Positions 25,919-35,049 are shown, counted from the stretch's first letter. The stretch is DNA of 64,000 nucleotides from Sphingobacterium sp. UBA4616 (GCA_002386525.1 DGIS01000003.1:172105-236104); one strand, 5' to 3'. The notes: a model not told the origin generated them from the letters alone. Made by a program: numbers and translations.

Positions 25919-26500
25919 TTAGCCATGAATGGCCTCTTTACTTCCGTATGACTGAATCAGCTTACCTTCAAAATCCAACCACTCTTTCCAACGCTTTTCT
26001 ACATCAACATCTATAGTATATTTACGTGCAAAATTTAAAAATGTGGTATAATGATTTGCTTCAGAAACCATTAAATCATAATAAAACTTTGCCAATTCTT
26101 TATCTTGAATATTTTGCGACAGCACTCTAAAACGTTCACAACTACGAGCTTCAATCATGGCAGCAAATAATAAACGGTCTATAAAAGCCATGTTACGGCT
26201 CCCGTCCTTTTTAGAGAATTTCATCAATTGACCAACATAATCATCTTTTCGCTCACGCCCTAAAGTATAACCACGTTCTTTAATGATATCAATGACCATC
26301 TTAAAATGCTCCATTTCTTCGATAGCGATTGCGGTCAATTCATGTACCAAATCCTCGTACTCTGAGTTGTTTGTAATTAAGGATATTGCATTTGAAGCAG
26401 CTTTTTGTTCACACCATGCATGATCTGTCAAAATCTCCTCTAAATTACCTTCTGCAATGTTTGCCCACCGCGGATCTGTCAATAACTTTAATCCAAGCAT
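25919..26500 (-). CDS. miaE: tRNA-(ms2io6A37) hydroxylase
   Basis: This 193-residue ferritin-like diiron monooxygenase hydroxylates the isopentenyl group of ms2i6A37 in tRNA. The four-helix-bundle iron ligands are visible: HAWCEQKAAS near residue 27, AIEEMEHFKM (ExxH) near 77, FAAMIEARSCERF near 118 and SEANHYTTF (ExxH) near 149. Length fits the bacterial enzyme (~200). It is preceded by an LLM-class oxidoreductase and followed by rlmN, both on the same strand, but a terminator separates it from rlmN. Confidence 0.9.
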   Translation of the reverse strand: MLGLKLLTDPRWANIAEGNLEEILTDHAWCEQKAASNAISLITNNSEYEDLVHELTAIAIEEMEHFKMVIDIIKERGYTLGRERKDDYVGQLMKFSKKDGSRNMAFIDRLLFAAMIEARSCERFRVLSQNIQDKELAKFYYDLMVSEANHYTTFLNFARKYTIDVDVEKRWKEWLDFEGKLIQSYGSKEAIHG

Positions 26501-26569
26501 CTTACTCTCTAAAATGATTTATTCCACAAAGGTATGTAATATCTGAACGTTAAAAAAATGATAATATCT

Positions 26570-27610
26570 CTAAATATCTTTATGTAATACCTTTCTAATT
26601 TCTGGTGCTATTTTCTCGCCATAAATCTCTATAGATCGCAACATTTCTTTATGTCCGGGGGCACCTACATCCATATGGGCAGAGAAACGTGTCAGCTTAA
26701 ATTTCTCCTGAATCTGCAAGATTTTATCTACGGCATAATTAGCATCTCCAACAATCAGGTGGCCCCTTGAAGACCTTCCGAAATCATATTGCGTGCGTTG
26801 ATATGGAGGCCAGCCTCGACTTGACCCTATGCGATCCATCTGTGCGGAATAAATCGGATAGTAATAATCTGCAACCTGGGCGCTGTTATCGCCAAAAAAT
26901 GCATGCATGTGTACTCCAACTTGAAAATTAGCCATATCATGACCATTATCCTCATACGCTTGGCGATACATGTCAAATAGATGATCGAAACTTTCATACA
27001 TACCACCAATGATAGCAAACATGACAGGTAAACCCAATTTTCCTGCACGGATAACAGAAGAAGTTGTGCCCCCTACGGCAACCCAAATCGGCAGTGATCC
27101 GTTCTTAGGCCGAGGGAAAATTTCTTGATTGATTAGGGGAGCTCTAAAATTTCCACGCCATGTGATTGGATTTTGCTTATTCAATCTAAGCAAAAGCGCT
27201 AACTTCTCTTCAAATAACTCGGAATAATCTTTGAGATCATAACCAAATAAGGGAAAGGATTCGATGAAAGATCCTCTTCCGGCCATTAACTCGGCCCTTC
27301 CATCTGACAACAAATCAACTGCAGCGAAATCCTGAAATAATTTGACCGGGTCGGCAGAACTCAATACCGAAACTGCACTCCCCAATTTAATATTATTAGT
27401 CACTGTAGAAGCTGCCGCTAAGACTATCTCTGGTGCCGCTACTGCATAATCTGCGCGATGATGTTCTCCTATTCCAAAGAAATCTAAGCCCACTTGATCC
27501 ATGAGTTTGATTTCTTCAATAATTTCTTTCATTCGGTCTTGTGCTGCCTGGATCTGACCCGTAACTGGATCTATCCGAGAGTCACCAAACATTCCTATTC
27601 CTAATTCCAT
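26570..27610 (-). CDS. LLM-class flavin-dependent oxidoreductase
   Basis: This 346-residue luciferase-like TIM-barrel protein starts MELGIGMFGD and contains DQVGLDFFGIGEHHRADYAV (near 38-57), LGSAVSVLSSADPVKLFQDFA (near 76-96) and GRAELMAGRGSF. Similar proteins use reduced FMN or F420 to oxidise small organic molecules; Bacteroidota members most likely use FMN. The substrate is not evident. It lies 69 bases upstream of miaE without a clear separate promoter, so they may share a transcript. The call is at family level only. Confidence 0.85.
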   Translation of the reverse strand: MELGIGMFGDSRIDPVTGQIQAAQDRMKEIIEEIKLMDQVGLDFFGIGEHHRADYAVAAPEIVLAAASTVTNNIKLGSAVSVLSSADPVKLFQDFAAVDLLSDGRAELMAGRGSFIESFPLFGYDLKDYSELFEEKLALLLRLNKQNPITWRGNFRAPLINQEIFPRPKNGSLPIWVAVGGTTSSVIRAGKLGLPVMFAIIGGMYESFDHLFDMYRQAYEDNGHDMANFQVGVHMHAFFGDNSAQVADYYYPIYSAQMDRIGSSRGWPPYQRTQYDFGRSSRGHLIVGDANYAVDKILQIQEKFKLTRFSAHMDVGAPGHKEMLRSIEIYGEKIAPEIRKVLHKDI

Positions 27611-27658
27611 AATTGTCTATTTAAATTCTAAATCAAAATTAAGCCCTTCATTATTTAA

Positions 27659-27784
27659 TTAAATTGATGTAGGACAAGAAATACGAATAGCATCGAAGCT
27701 TTTACCTATCTTAGCACTATAAATGCCCGTTGCTAGCGTATAACCACCGTAGAAGAGAGTCAGCGTATATGAAGGCGGCTCCAT
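27659..27784 (-). CDS. Possible small protein coupled to the VirJ-like gene (41 aa)
   Basis: A 41-codon frame begins at ATG 27784, overlapping the stop of the VirJ-like gene as TAATG, and ends at TAA 27659. The protein would start MEPPSYTLTLFYGGYTLATG and end IRISCPTSI. The TAATG overlap is the same coupling seen at uxaC-kdgK and nuoJ-nuoK. I do not recognise a family. It could be a real short protein, a decayed gene end or chance. No ribosome site can be judged because it would rely on reinitiation. Confidence 0.3.
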   Translation of the reverse strand: MEPPSYTLTLFYGGYTLATGIYSAKIGKSFDAIRISCPTSI

Positions 27785-28452
27785 TAAAATAGGGCGACAG
27801 TATTCTTCGCTACCTGTTCTGCATTTCCACTAAAATGATGTCCGCCAGAAAGGTATACTTTGCTAAAATTTTTAAGGGTTATCTTCTTTACAGAAAAGTC
27901 GGCTTCATCGTCACCAAGAATAACACTCGTTTTCACTCCATCCATTCGATTGATTTCCGACACGACATCAAGACTTCGTTTTGCATTACTCCGCCCCAGA
28001 ATATCTGCAATGTGGATCTCAAGATCAGTCGACCCCGAAGGTTCCAAAAGCACTACACTTTTTAAGGTTTTTTTAACGGCAGGATCCAAGCGATTAACAA
28101 TAAAAGGAACTGCATCCGCACCGAATGAATAACCAACCACAAAAAGGCGGGTATTATGTCGTCCTCCAAGCAAGTTTTTAAGCGTGTTTGACGCATCCGC
28201 AGCAATTTCATTTGGACTTTTCTTCTTCCAGAAATAGTTTTTTGAATCAATAGCAGCCACCGTATATCCTGCTCCAGCAATCAGCTCACAGAGTTTATTT
28301 GAAAACGAATTGAACCCGCCATCTCCACTCAGATAGAGAACCAAAGGTAATACAGCTTTATTATTCCAATATTTCATGTCAATCAAACGTTGTTGAGCAA
28401 AAGCATGAAACGCTATGCTTCCAATTATAAATAAAGTGGCTAATTTTTTCAT
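27784..28452 (-). CDS. AcvB/VirJ-family serine hydrolase (putative aminoacyl-phosphatidylglycerol hydrolase)
   Basis: This 222-residue alpha/beta hydrolase has a signal peptide (residues 1-19, ending AFA). GDGGF (43-47), the nucleophile elbow GYSFGAD with Ser109, an acidic candidate in GDDEADF (180-186) and the final histidine in SGGHHF (202-207) are visible. This is the VirJ pattern. In Agrobacterium and Rhizobium, AcvB hydrolyses lysyl-phosphatidylglycerol in the periplasm. Here the gene starts 21 bases after an MprF gene, which makes lysyl-PG turnover the likely role. The alkaline-isomer specificity is not shown; the substrate remains an inference. Confidence 0.75.
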   Translation of the reverse strand: MKKLATLFIIGSIAFHAFAQQRLIDMKYWNNKAVLPLVLYLSGDGGFNSFSNKLCELIAGAGYTVAAIDSKNYFWKKKSPNEIAADASNTLKNLLGGRHNTRLFVVGYSFGADAVPFIVNRLDPAVKKTLKSVVLLEPSGSTDLEIHIADILGRSNAKRSLDVVSEINRMDGVKTSVILGDDEADFSVKKITLKNFSKVYLSGGHHFSGNAEQVAKNTVALF

Positions 28453-28473
28453 CTGTATGAGCTCTATATGAAG

Positions 28474-31068
28474 CTATTCATTTGGCTTCATTACTTTTAT
28501 CAGTGCTGCAGGAAGTTGTATGAGATCAAAATCGTTATCAAATATAAGGTATTTATTTTCCCAAAATGTCGCATACTTTTCTTTAAAATCGCGCAGGCTA
28601 TGGTAATGTTTGAAATTGCCTAATCGCTTTGAGGCAAATTTCATAATTTTCTCTGCGGGACTATCCGTTGCTCCTAAACCCGTCATTGGTACCATGCCCA
28701 AATTTAAATACGCGTATTTTCGGTCTTTCGCATAAGCAATAAGCTCAACGATCAACGCATCCATACTTCCACCTGGAGCTACCGAAGACTTCCGAATCAT
28801 GTCATAGGTACACTCATCTTTTGCATAGTCAGGAATAATATTGAGAAAAGCGACCACTTGACTTGCTTCATTTTTCAGCACAATAATATCCTGTAATACA
28901 AGATCTTTTCCATCGAACATACCCTGTGAAAAAACCATTTCCTTTTTATCAAATGCTTTCAACCACTCATCGGAGATCGCTTTCAATTGATCTATAATTT
29001 CCTTGTTCTGCGGTGCTGTCAACACTTCCGTGGTAAACCCCTTTTTATGAATTGCATTCAGTCCGTTACGCAGTGACTTACGGTCCTTACCCTCCAGCTT
29101 GAATGCCTCGAGTTCTAATACTGCTTCCTGTCCAATCGTAATCTTCTGTTTGCGAAGGGAAGAAAAGTGGACCAAGCTATTTTCATCAACACGATAATAA
29201 ATGGCTTTCAATCCATTTGCATAGCAATAAGCATCAAACTCCCGAATCAATTCTTCCTTATCCCCTTGTTCACACACAGGTTCATCCAATACAATTGCAA
29301 ATTCGTTAGCCAAGCGGTAAGCCGTAAATCCTTCTGAAATTTCCGAAAAAAATAAGCTCTTATCTTTTCCGAGTTTAAAAAAATCCATCGGAGACTGTCC
29401 AAATTCGAGGAGCAGCTGCTCCGCACGCTCCAATTCAGATTGGTTCGAGTCCTCATCTGCTAGAAGACGGGGGCGGGCTAACGCATAGATCAAGAGGAAC
29501 CAGCAAAAAAGTCCAAGTACCTGAGTGATCCGCAAGAGTTCTTGACCAAAGTTTGTTTGTGGCATCAATTCATCGTCGGCAAACAACAAGAAGCTTCTTG
29601 CGGTATGGTAAATGGATTGTCTCCAGGTAAAGTCGACCCCGAAATGTTGCTTATCAATAAAGTAAAAGCTCAACACATCAAATAGGCATATGCCCATGAG
29701 AGCAACAAAAAATGTGATAAACCCAATACGCATCCATCGAATATTACTCTTAATGCGATATTGCTTATAGCTCATTGCCAATAAAACCAAGGTCAATAAA
29801 GCCACCGAAGCTTCTTCATAGTCCAGGGCTTTAAAGACATGCCCAAACAGTGATAGTGCGCTGAATACTACAGCTATCCAAAATGCAATACGGAAGCCTT
29901 TAATCAAGTAGGCCGAAGTGACCAATAACCCCAGGCCCAACACTAATACCATGAATTTAGATGCGTGAATTGCTTCCAGCGGCAAATAAAATCGATCAAG
30001 TTTCATACGATCGGCCAACGGTGGTGTCAATACGGAGACGAGGTTCACCACGCCCAAAAAGAAAATAAGCAAGGCAGGTCCAATCCTCGCCAACAATTGC
30101 TTGCCACGCCATGCAAAAGCCAGAAGTCCCAAAATTAGGGGTAGCCAAAATTCGAATGCCCGATATAGGATCGTGATGCCTAAACCCTCTGCCTGGGAAT
30201 AGCCATACGCTTTAAAAATATATAACATGGTTAGTTCGACAGCCCCAAGCCCGCGCAAAAAAGGAGAAACGATCATTAATACAACCGACACAGTGTAAGC
30301 AATAGCCGCAGCTTCAAAGGAATGATCCAAACCTAGGGCATACATACTAACAAATGCATGTGCTATACCGCAACATTCCACCACCATGGAGGCAAGCATA
30401 GTCCCCAAGAGATACTTCAGCTTGACTTCTCCTGAAAATATTTCGTCAATATTGGAAGAAACAGCAGGAAACTTTGCTTCTACCCAACTGTAGATTCCTC
30501 TGTGCGTTCTAAAAGACCAGACTATCCAAAATACAATACCCAACAGCAATCCTAAAATCACCAGTGAAATCCAGGCATCCCCAAAATTTTTGTTGTGCCA
30601 GATTGTGTATAATATTACAGGTACGCCAATTATAAAGACAGTCAATAAACCAACATAACCATAAAGAGCGCCAGCCTGATGAATTTGAGTGGTATTTAAA
30701 TTTCTTTTCCGCAACTGAGTCGTCGTATAGGCAAGGGAACTGATTCCACCTGCGGGCAAAAACACACTGAGTAAATTGCGCTTTAAGAAAAGGTCAATTG
30801 CAATGCGCAGATTAATGGAAAGACCAATAGCCTTAAAACTCTGTACATACATCAATCCCTGGAGCACAATATAGATGATGGTTATTGCCACCCCAACGGA
30901 TACCCAGGTTAAATTGGCCGCACGCAATTGCGGAATAATTGCAGCAAGCTCTTTTCGCTCATTTCTAAAAAATACAAAGGCTAATAAGATTACCAAAACA
31001 GCTATTAGTTCCTTCCAATAGGTTTTTGGTGAAAAATGTCGAATCCGTTGAGCAATAGTTTTGACCAT
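28474..31068 (-). CDS. mprF: Bifunctional lysylphosphatidylglycerol synthase/flippase (MprF family)
   Basis: This 864-residue protein has about 14 membrane segments in its first ~530 residues (flippase domain, e.g. LRKRNLNTTQIHQAGALYGY and RGLGAVELTMLYIFKAYGYS). A cytoplasmic GNAT-like synthase domain (DUF2156) fills the last ~310, with LEAFKLEGKDRKSLRNGLN, FSQGMFDG and LNLGMVPMTGLG. It transfers an amino acid, usually lysine from Lys-tRNA, to phosphatidylglycerol and flips the product, which lowers negative surface charge and raises resistance to cationic peptides. Length matches full-size MprF (~840-870). The VirJ-like hydrolase follows in the same operon; a glycosyltransferase is divergent. 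Confidence 0.9.
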   Translation of the reverse strand: MVKTIAQRIRHFSPKTYWKELIAVLVILLAFVFFRNERKELAAIIPQLRAANLTWVSVGVAITIIYIVLQGLMYVQSFKAIGLSINLRIAIDLFLKRNLLSVFLPAGGISSLAYTTTQLRKRNLNTTQIHQAGALYGYVGLLTVFIIGVPVILYTIWHNKNFGDAWISLVILGLLLGIVFWIVWSFRTHRGIYSWVEAKFPAVSSNIDEIFSGEVKLKYLLGTMLASMVVECCGIAHAFVSMYALGLDHSFEAAAIAYTVSVVLMIVSPFLRGLGAVELTMLYIFKAYGYSQAEGLGITILYRAFEFWLPLILGLLAFAWRGKQLLARIGPALLIFFLGVVNLVSVLTPPLADRMKLDRFYLPLEAIHASKFMVLVLGLGLLVTSAYLIKGFRIAFWIAVVFSALSLFGHVFKALDYEEASVALLTLVLLAMSYKQYRIKSNIRWMRIGFITFFVALMGICLFDVLSFYFIDKQHFGVDFTWRQSIYHTARSFLLFADDELMPQTNFGQELLRITQVLGLFCWFLLIYALARPRLLADEDSNQSELERAEQLLLEFGQSPMDFFKLGKDKSLFFSEISEGFTAYRLANEFAIVLDEPVCEQGDKEELIREFDAYCYANGLKAIYYRVDENSLVHFSSLRKQKITIGQEAVLELEAFKLEGKDRKSLRNGLNAIHKKGFTTEVLTAPQNKEIIDQLKAISDEWLKAFDKKEMVFSQGMFDGKDLVLQDIIVLKNEASQVVAFLNIIPDYAKDECTYDMIRKSSVAPGGSMDALIVELIAYAKDRKYAYLNLGMVPMTGLGATDSPAEKIMKFASKRLGNFKHYHSLRDFKEKYATFWENKYLIFDNDFDLIQLPAALIKVMKPNE

Positions 31069-31191
31069 ATAGTTGTTTAATGGTGGATAAGCCTACATAT
31101 TTTATAAACACTGAATAAAGCTAATCGTTTGAAAATGACTAATTGTTAATTTTTCGTCAATTCTTTTCACATTAATCAGTAATTTTCCGGC

Positions 31192-32427
31192 ATGAAAGAG
31201 AAAAAGGTTTTGTTCATCGGACTTGTGTGGCCAGAGCCAACATCTTCTGCGGCGGGCTTTCGCATGATGCAATTGATTGAAACATTCCTTGCGAGCTCCT
31301 ACCAGATTACATTTGCTTCGGCCGCGGCCAAATCGCCCTACAGTGCCTTTTTGCAATCTCTGGGGATACATGAACAGGCAATTGTGCTTAATAGCAGCAG
31401 CTTTGATGATTTTATTAAGCAGCTTCAGCCTGACATTGTTGTATTTGATCGTTTTATGGTGGAAGAGCAATATGGCTGGCGTGTTGCACAGCAATGTCCC
31501 AACGCACTTCGTGTACTTGATACAGAAGATTTGCATTTCTTGCGCCAAGCAAGACAGACATCTGTTAAAAATAAAGATGATTTTTCCTTTCAAGCATTAT
31601 TTACCGATACCGCCAAACGAGAACTTGCCGCCATATTGCGGAGTGATCTCTCATTGATTATCTCCGAATCTGAAATGAAGATTCTTATCGAAGAATTTCG
31701 AATTTCACCGGATATCCTTTATTATCTTCCGTTCCTTGAAAAGGAGATCACTCCTTCTGAGGTGGTACAGTGGAAGGCTTTCAAAGAGCGCAAGAATTTA
31801 TTATTTATTGGGAATTTCATTCATGAACCCAACTGGCATACCGTGCAATATCTAAAAACACAAATATGGCCACAGTTAAGGAACATGCTGCCTAAAGCGG
31901 AATTGCACATTTATGGGGCGTATGCAACGCAGAAAGTACTACAGTTAAATAATCCAAAAGAGCGTTTCTTGATTAAGGGGCGGGCAGAATCTGCTCGTGT
32001 TACTATGGAAAACTACCGGGTACTAGTCGCACCAATTCAATTTGGCGCTGGTGTAAAAGGGAAATTTATTGACGCCATGCAGACCGGAACTCCATCTGTC
32101 ACGACGACTATTGGAGCAGAAGCCATGAAGGGCTATTTGGACTGGAATGGTTTTATCGAAGATGATCCCAAAACATTTTGTGTCAAAACTGTTGAGCTAT
32201 ATGAAAACAAAAAGATTTGGTATACAGCTCAAGAAAATGGCATCCGAATCATCAACGAACGGTATGAAAAACGAAAGTACCAGGCTGACTTTATGACAAA
32301 TCTATCCTTATTAAAGGTGCAAATTGACAAACATCGCCAACAAAATTTTATTAGTCAGATCTTATTACACCACACGATGCAGAGCACAAAATATATGTCA
32401 TTATGGATTGAGGAAAAAAACAAATAG
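31192..32427 (+). CDS. Glycosyltransferase, GT4-like
   Basis: This 411-residue GT-B-fold enzyme has an N-terminal half with KKVLFIGLVWPEPTSSAAGFRM and a C-terminal donor-binding half with LLFIGNFIHEPNWHTVQYL and FGAGVKGKFIDAMQTGTPSVTTTIGAEAM. The E/G-rich loop of family 4 enzymes is in the second half. It probably transfers a sugar to a surface polysaccharide or glycolipid, but donor and acceptor are unknown. It is divergent from mprF and converges with the MBL-fold gene, whose stop is only four bases away and has no visible terminator between. Confidence 0.8.
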   Translation: MKEKKVLFIGLVWPEPTSSAAGFRMMQLIETFLASSYQITFASAAAKSPYSAFLQSLGIHEQAIVLNSSSFDDFIKQLQPDIVVFDRFMVEEQYGWRVAQQCPNALRVLDTEDLHFLRQARQTSVKNKDDFSFQALFTDTAKRELAAILRSDLSLIISESEMKILIEEFRISPDILYYLPFLEKEITPSEVVQWKAFKERKNLLFIGNFIHEPNWHTVQYLKTQIWPQLRNMLPKAELHIYGAYATQKVLQLNNPKERFLIKGRAESARVTMENYRVLVAPIQFGAGVKGKFIDAMQTGTPSVTTTIGAEAMKGYLDWNGFIEDDPKTFCVKTVELYENKKIWYTAQENGIRIINERYEKRKYQADFMTNLSLLKVQIDKHRQQNFISQILLHHTMQSTKYMSLWIEEKNK

Positions 32428-32431
32428 ATCT

Positions 32432-33541
32432 TTATTGGACTTCACGCCACCAAGGTGGATATACTTTATCCAATCTATTAAAATACACCAATTCCCCTAT
32501 TTTAGGCGTAAGCAGATTGATATTTTCTTTATCAGCTATTTCGTGAAATTTCTCCATCGGTTCTTTCCAATCGTGCATAGCCAAAGCGAATTTCGAAGAA
32601 TGTACGGGTAAAATAGCTTGGGCCTTCAAATCCTTCGTTTCAGCAGCCCATTCATCTGGTAAAGAATGGATGTAATGCCAGGCATCATTATACTGCCCAC
32701 TTTCCAAGATTGCTAAATCAAATGGCCCGAATTGATCACCTATTTTTTTGAAATGCTTACCATAGCCACTATCGCCCCCCAAGAAAATAGTATACTTGGA
32801 GGTTTTTAACACAAAGGATGTCCACAAGGTAGTATTTCGTGTAATTCTTCGCCCCGAGAAGTGCCTTGCTGGGGTAAAGGTGACCTGAAAACTAGGTCTT
32901 AGTTGTATGTGGTCGTACCAATCGCCCTCTATGATCTGATCAGCCTTATATCCCCAAGATTCAATATGTGCTCCAACACCAAGACCACAAATAACCTGAC
33001 CAATTTTATTCCTCAATTTCGCAACAGTGTCATAGTCCAAGTGATCATAATGATCGTGAGTGATAAACAAATAGTCGATTTTAGGAAAAAGCATCATCGC
33101 ATAGTCAACTGACATCTTAAATGCATTATTGCTACCTGGCATTGGGGAAGCATTTTCGCTGAAAACAGGATCCACCAATATTATTTTTCCATCTAATTTT
33201 AGCAGATATGAGGAGTGGCCGAACCAGATCAGAACATCGTCTGTGGGGAGATTTTCTAAATCACAGGCAACAACAGGCAACACATCGATAGGTTTCAAGT
33301 GGGGGTTTTTGTTGAAAAGAAAATCCCAAAACAACGCGACCACATTGACATCGCTTTTCAACGATGGTGTTACTTCGAGATTACGAAAAGTACCATTTTT
33401 AAAATTTGGAGACTGTTTCATACGCTCAAGTCGAGCTCCCTTGAAACTTCCACCAAAGATAGGATGAATAAAATAATAAAGTACGCCGCTGATAAGAATG
33501 ATCAATAGCGTCGCTAATATAATCCACCCAATCGTTCTCAT
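32432..33541 (-). CDS. Metallo-beta-lactamase-fold hydrolase (UlaG/NAPE-PLD-like)
   Basis: This 369-residue protein has an N-terminal hydrophobic anchor (residues 4-26). Its metal motif ITHDHYDHLDYD (HxHxDH) lies near residue 160, with further ligands in FTPARHFSGR and in GGDSGYGKHF. The segment IWFGHSSYLLKLDGKIILVDPVF is typical of the NAPE-hydrolysing phospholipase D-like branch. It may act on lipids, but no substrate is proven. Its ATG overlaps the dcd stop by one base (TAATG), so it is translated from the same messenger as dcd. Confidence 0.8.
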   Translation of the reverse strand: MRTIGWIILATLLIILISGVLYYFIHPIFGGSFKGARLERMKQSPNFKNGTFRNLEVTPSLKSDVNVVALFWDFLFNKNPHLKPIDVLPVVACDLENLPTDDVLIWFGHSSYLLKLDGKIILVDPVFSENASPMPGSNNAFKMSVDYAMMLFPKIDYLFITHDHYDHLDYDTVAKLRNKIGQVICGLGVGAHIESWGYKADQIIEGDWYDHIQLRPSFQVTFTPARHFSGRRITRNTTLWTSFVLKTSKYTIFLGGDSGYGKHFKKIGDQFGPFDLAILESGQYNDAWHYIHSLPDEWAAETKDLKAQAILPVHSSKFALAMHDWKEPMEKFHEIADKENINLLTPKIGELVYFNRLDKVYPPWWREVQ

Positions 33542-34077
33542 TAGAAATTATTCTTCCACATCATGGATTCGACCGGACGGATTGTCTTACCGTTATATTT
33601 TGCATTTCCTTTGGTATTATAAAATGTTTCGATCTCCCCTTCTACCGCAAAATAGATTAGCTGCCCTATAGGCATCCCCGCATAAACGCGGACCGGCTGA
33701 GCTACCGAAATTTCCAATGTCCAGGTATTGCAGAAGCCGACGTCGCCCTTTCCTGCGGTTGCATGGATATCAATCCCTAAGCGGCCAGTACTTGATTTGC
33801 CCTCTAAAAAAGGAACATGCTTATGCGTCTCAGTATATTCTTGTGTAACACCTAAATAGAGCGTATTAGGTTCCAAAACGAATCCCTCTTCAGGAATTTC
33901 AAAATGTTGGATTTCATTGTGCTTTTTTGCATCCAGTACACGGTCTGCATACGTTGCCAAATATTTTCCCAAATGTACATCGTACGAATTTGTGCCCAAA
34001 CACTTACGATCAAATGGTTGAATGACAATACTGCCATTTTCAATCTCTTCGAGAATTCTTTTATCAGATAAAATCAT
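33541..34077 (-). CDS. dcd: dCTP deaminase
   Basis: This 178-residue enzyme deaminates dCTP to dUTP, feeding dTTP synthesis. Family features are MILSDKRILEEIENGSIVIQ at the N-terminus, CLGTNSYDVHLG, FVLEPNTLYLGVTQEY, EGKSSTGRLGIDIHATAG (nucleotide-binding, with the catalytic Glu) and PIGQLIYFAVEG. Start at ATG 34077 is used; the nine bases upstream to a TTG carry no family residues. The gene is divergent from the phosphopantetheinyl transferase. The downstream MBL-fold gene overlaps its stop. Confidence 0.95.
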   Translation of the reverse strand: MILSDKRILEEIENGSIVIQPFDRKCLGTNSYDVHLGKYLATYADRVLDAKKHNEIQHFEIPEEGFVLEPNTLYLGVTQEYTETHKHVPFLEGKSSTGRLGIDIHATAGKGDVGFCNTWTLEISVAQPVRVYAGMPIGQLIYFAVEGEIETFYNTKGNAKYNGKTIRPVESMMWKNNF

Positions 34078-34184
34078 GTGTATCAAAATAGCAAAGGCAT
34101 CAGGCCGTGCTATACAAATTCAAAAATACAGTTCTCCAACTAATTTTACTTCATTTTTCAAAACAAAAATCTGCGATTTGTTTT

Positions 34185-34192
34185 TAAATTTG
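34185..34192 (+). promoter_or_regulatory. Possible -7 box directly before the phosphopantetheinyl transferase start
   Basis: TAAATTTG matches TAnnTTTG and ends three bases before the ATG at 34196. No good -33 element is seen at 19-21 bases, so this may be chance in AT-rich DNA. Confidence 0.3.
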
Positions 34193-34195
34193 GAC

Positions 34196-34846
34196 ATGAG
34201 TCTAGTATATCTACGTGAAATTGATAGCCAAACCAAATTTGCAATTTGGCGAATTGAAGAATCTGACGATGATTTGATGTCGAAGCTTCAGTTGGATGAA
34301 CGTGAAAAAGCAATATTGGGTTCCTTCCATATCGGAAAAAGAAGGCTCCACTGGCTTGCAACACGTGTGTTATTGCGAACGCTATTAAATACATCCCGCT
34401 ATATTGAGTGTCCTTCCGATCCGAATGGCAAGCCTTATCTCGCTAATTTTCCTCAGAAAATATCCCTTTCGCACTCATTTGAGTATGCGGCTGCAATGAT
34501 CAGTACAAAGGGAGAGGTTGGGATCGACATGGAAATCATCAACACAAAAGTAGAGCGCATCCAACACAAGTTTCTAAAGCCTGAAGAGCTCGCTTTCATC
34601 ACCCGTGGTGAGAACCAATATGAGCAGCTTTATGCATGCTGGTGTGCCAAAGAGGCTATTTACAAACTTCAAGGGAATGCGGGTGTCTCTTTCCTGAACA
34701 ACATGACCATACAGCCATTCAACTATCAAACGCAAGGTATATTAAAACTTGAACTAGACAGCAATCAAAAGAAGCATAATTATGATGTGTATTACGAGAA
34801 ATTCAATGAGTATATGCTTGCTTACGCTGTGGAACAGGGCCTTTAA
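34196..34846 (+). CDS. 4'-phosphopantetheinyl transferase (Sfp-type)
   Basis: This 216-residue enzyme transfers phosphopantetheine from CoA to carrier proteins. The Mg-binding motif GIDMEI (near residues 109-114) and WCAKEAIYKLQG (near 152-163) are the two Sfp-superfamily signatures; RRLHWLATRVLLRTLL is the usual N-terminal helix. The open frame extends upstream to 34022 and would overlap dcd on the opposite strand; I chose ATG 34196 (MSLVYLREID) because family similarity begins there. It is larger than AcpS (~125), so it may serve acyl carrier protein or secondary carriers. It precedes the tRNA-Glu gene. Confidence 0.88.
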   Translation: MSLVYLREIDSQTKFAIWRIEESDDDLMSKLQLDEREKAILGSFHIGKRRLHWLATRVLLRTLLNTSRYIECPSDPNGKPYLANFPQKISLSHSFEYAAAMISTKGEVGIDMEIINTKVERIQHKFLKPEELAFITRGENQYEQLYACWCAKEAIYKLQGNAGVSFLNNMTIQPFNYQTQGILKLELDSNQKKHNYDVYYEKFNEYMLAYAVEQGL

Positions 34847-34898
34847 AAAAATAATTTTTCTCAATTTCAATGAATTAGCATTCCAACTGCACTTTTTT

Positions 34899-34929
34899 TT
34901 TGCGCTTTTTGAAAAAGCTTCTATATTTG
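34899..34929 (+). promoter_or_regulatory. Canonical Bacteroidota promoter of tRNA-Glu
   Basis: TTTG at 34899-34902 is followed after exactly 19 bases by TATATTTG at 34922-34929. This matches the -33/-7 consensus (TTTG and TAnnTTTG). The tRNA begins 19 bases later. Confidence 0.75.
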
Positions 34930-34947
34930 CATCATCGAAAACGATAT

Positions 34948-35019
34948 GGCCCGTTCGTCTAGGGGTTAGGACGCAAGATTTTCATTCTTGAAACAGGGGT
35001 TCGATTCCCCTACGGGCTA
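34948..35019 (+). tRNA. tRNA-Glu (anticodon TTC)
   Basis: The 72-base sequence folds as a cloverleaf. The acceptor arm GGCCCGT pairs with ACGGGCT (one G-T pair) with discriminator A. The anticodon stem CAAGA/TCTTG encloses loop TTTTCAT, giving anticodon TTC. The T arm CAGGGGTTCGATTCCCCT has the usual TTCGA. CCA is not encoded. It is a single tRNA gene with its own promoter and terminator. Confidence 0.96.
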
Positions 35020-35020
35020 C

Positions 35021-35049
35021 AAAAGCGACTTCCAAAGAGTCGCTTTTTT
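35021..35049 (+). terminator. Terminator of tRNA-Glu
   Basis: Arms 35021-35030 and 35038-35047 (aaaagcgact / agtcgctttt) form a 10-bp stem with a 7-base loop, followed by further T's. It begins two bases after the tRNA. Confidence 0.9.

Noticed and set aside
31102..31593. 163-codon minus-strand frame across the glycosyltransferase start
   Set aside because: Antisense shadow; the plus strand has a convincing glycosyltransferase, and the minus frame is rich in Cys/His without a domain.
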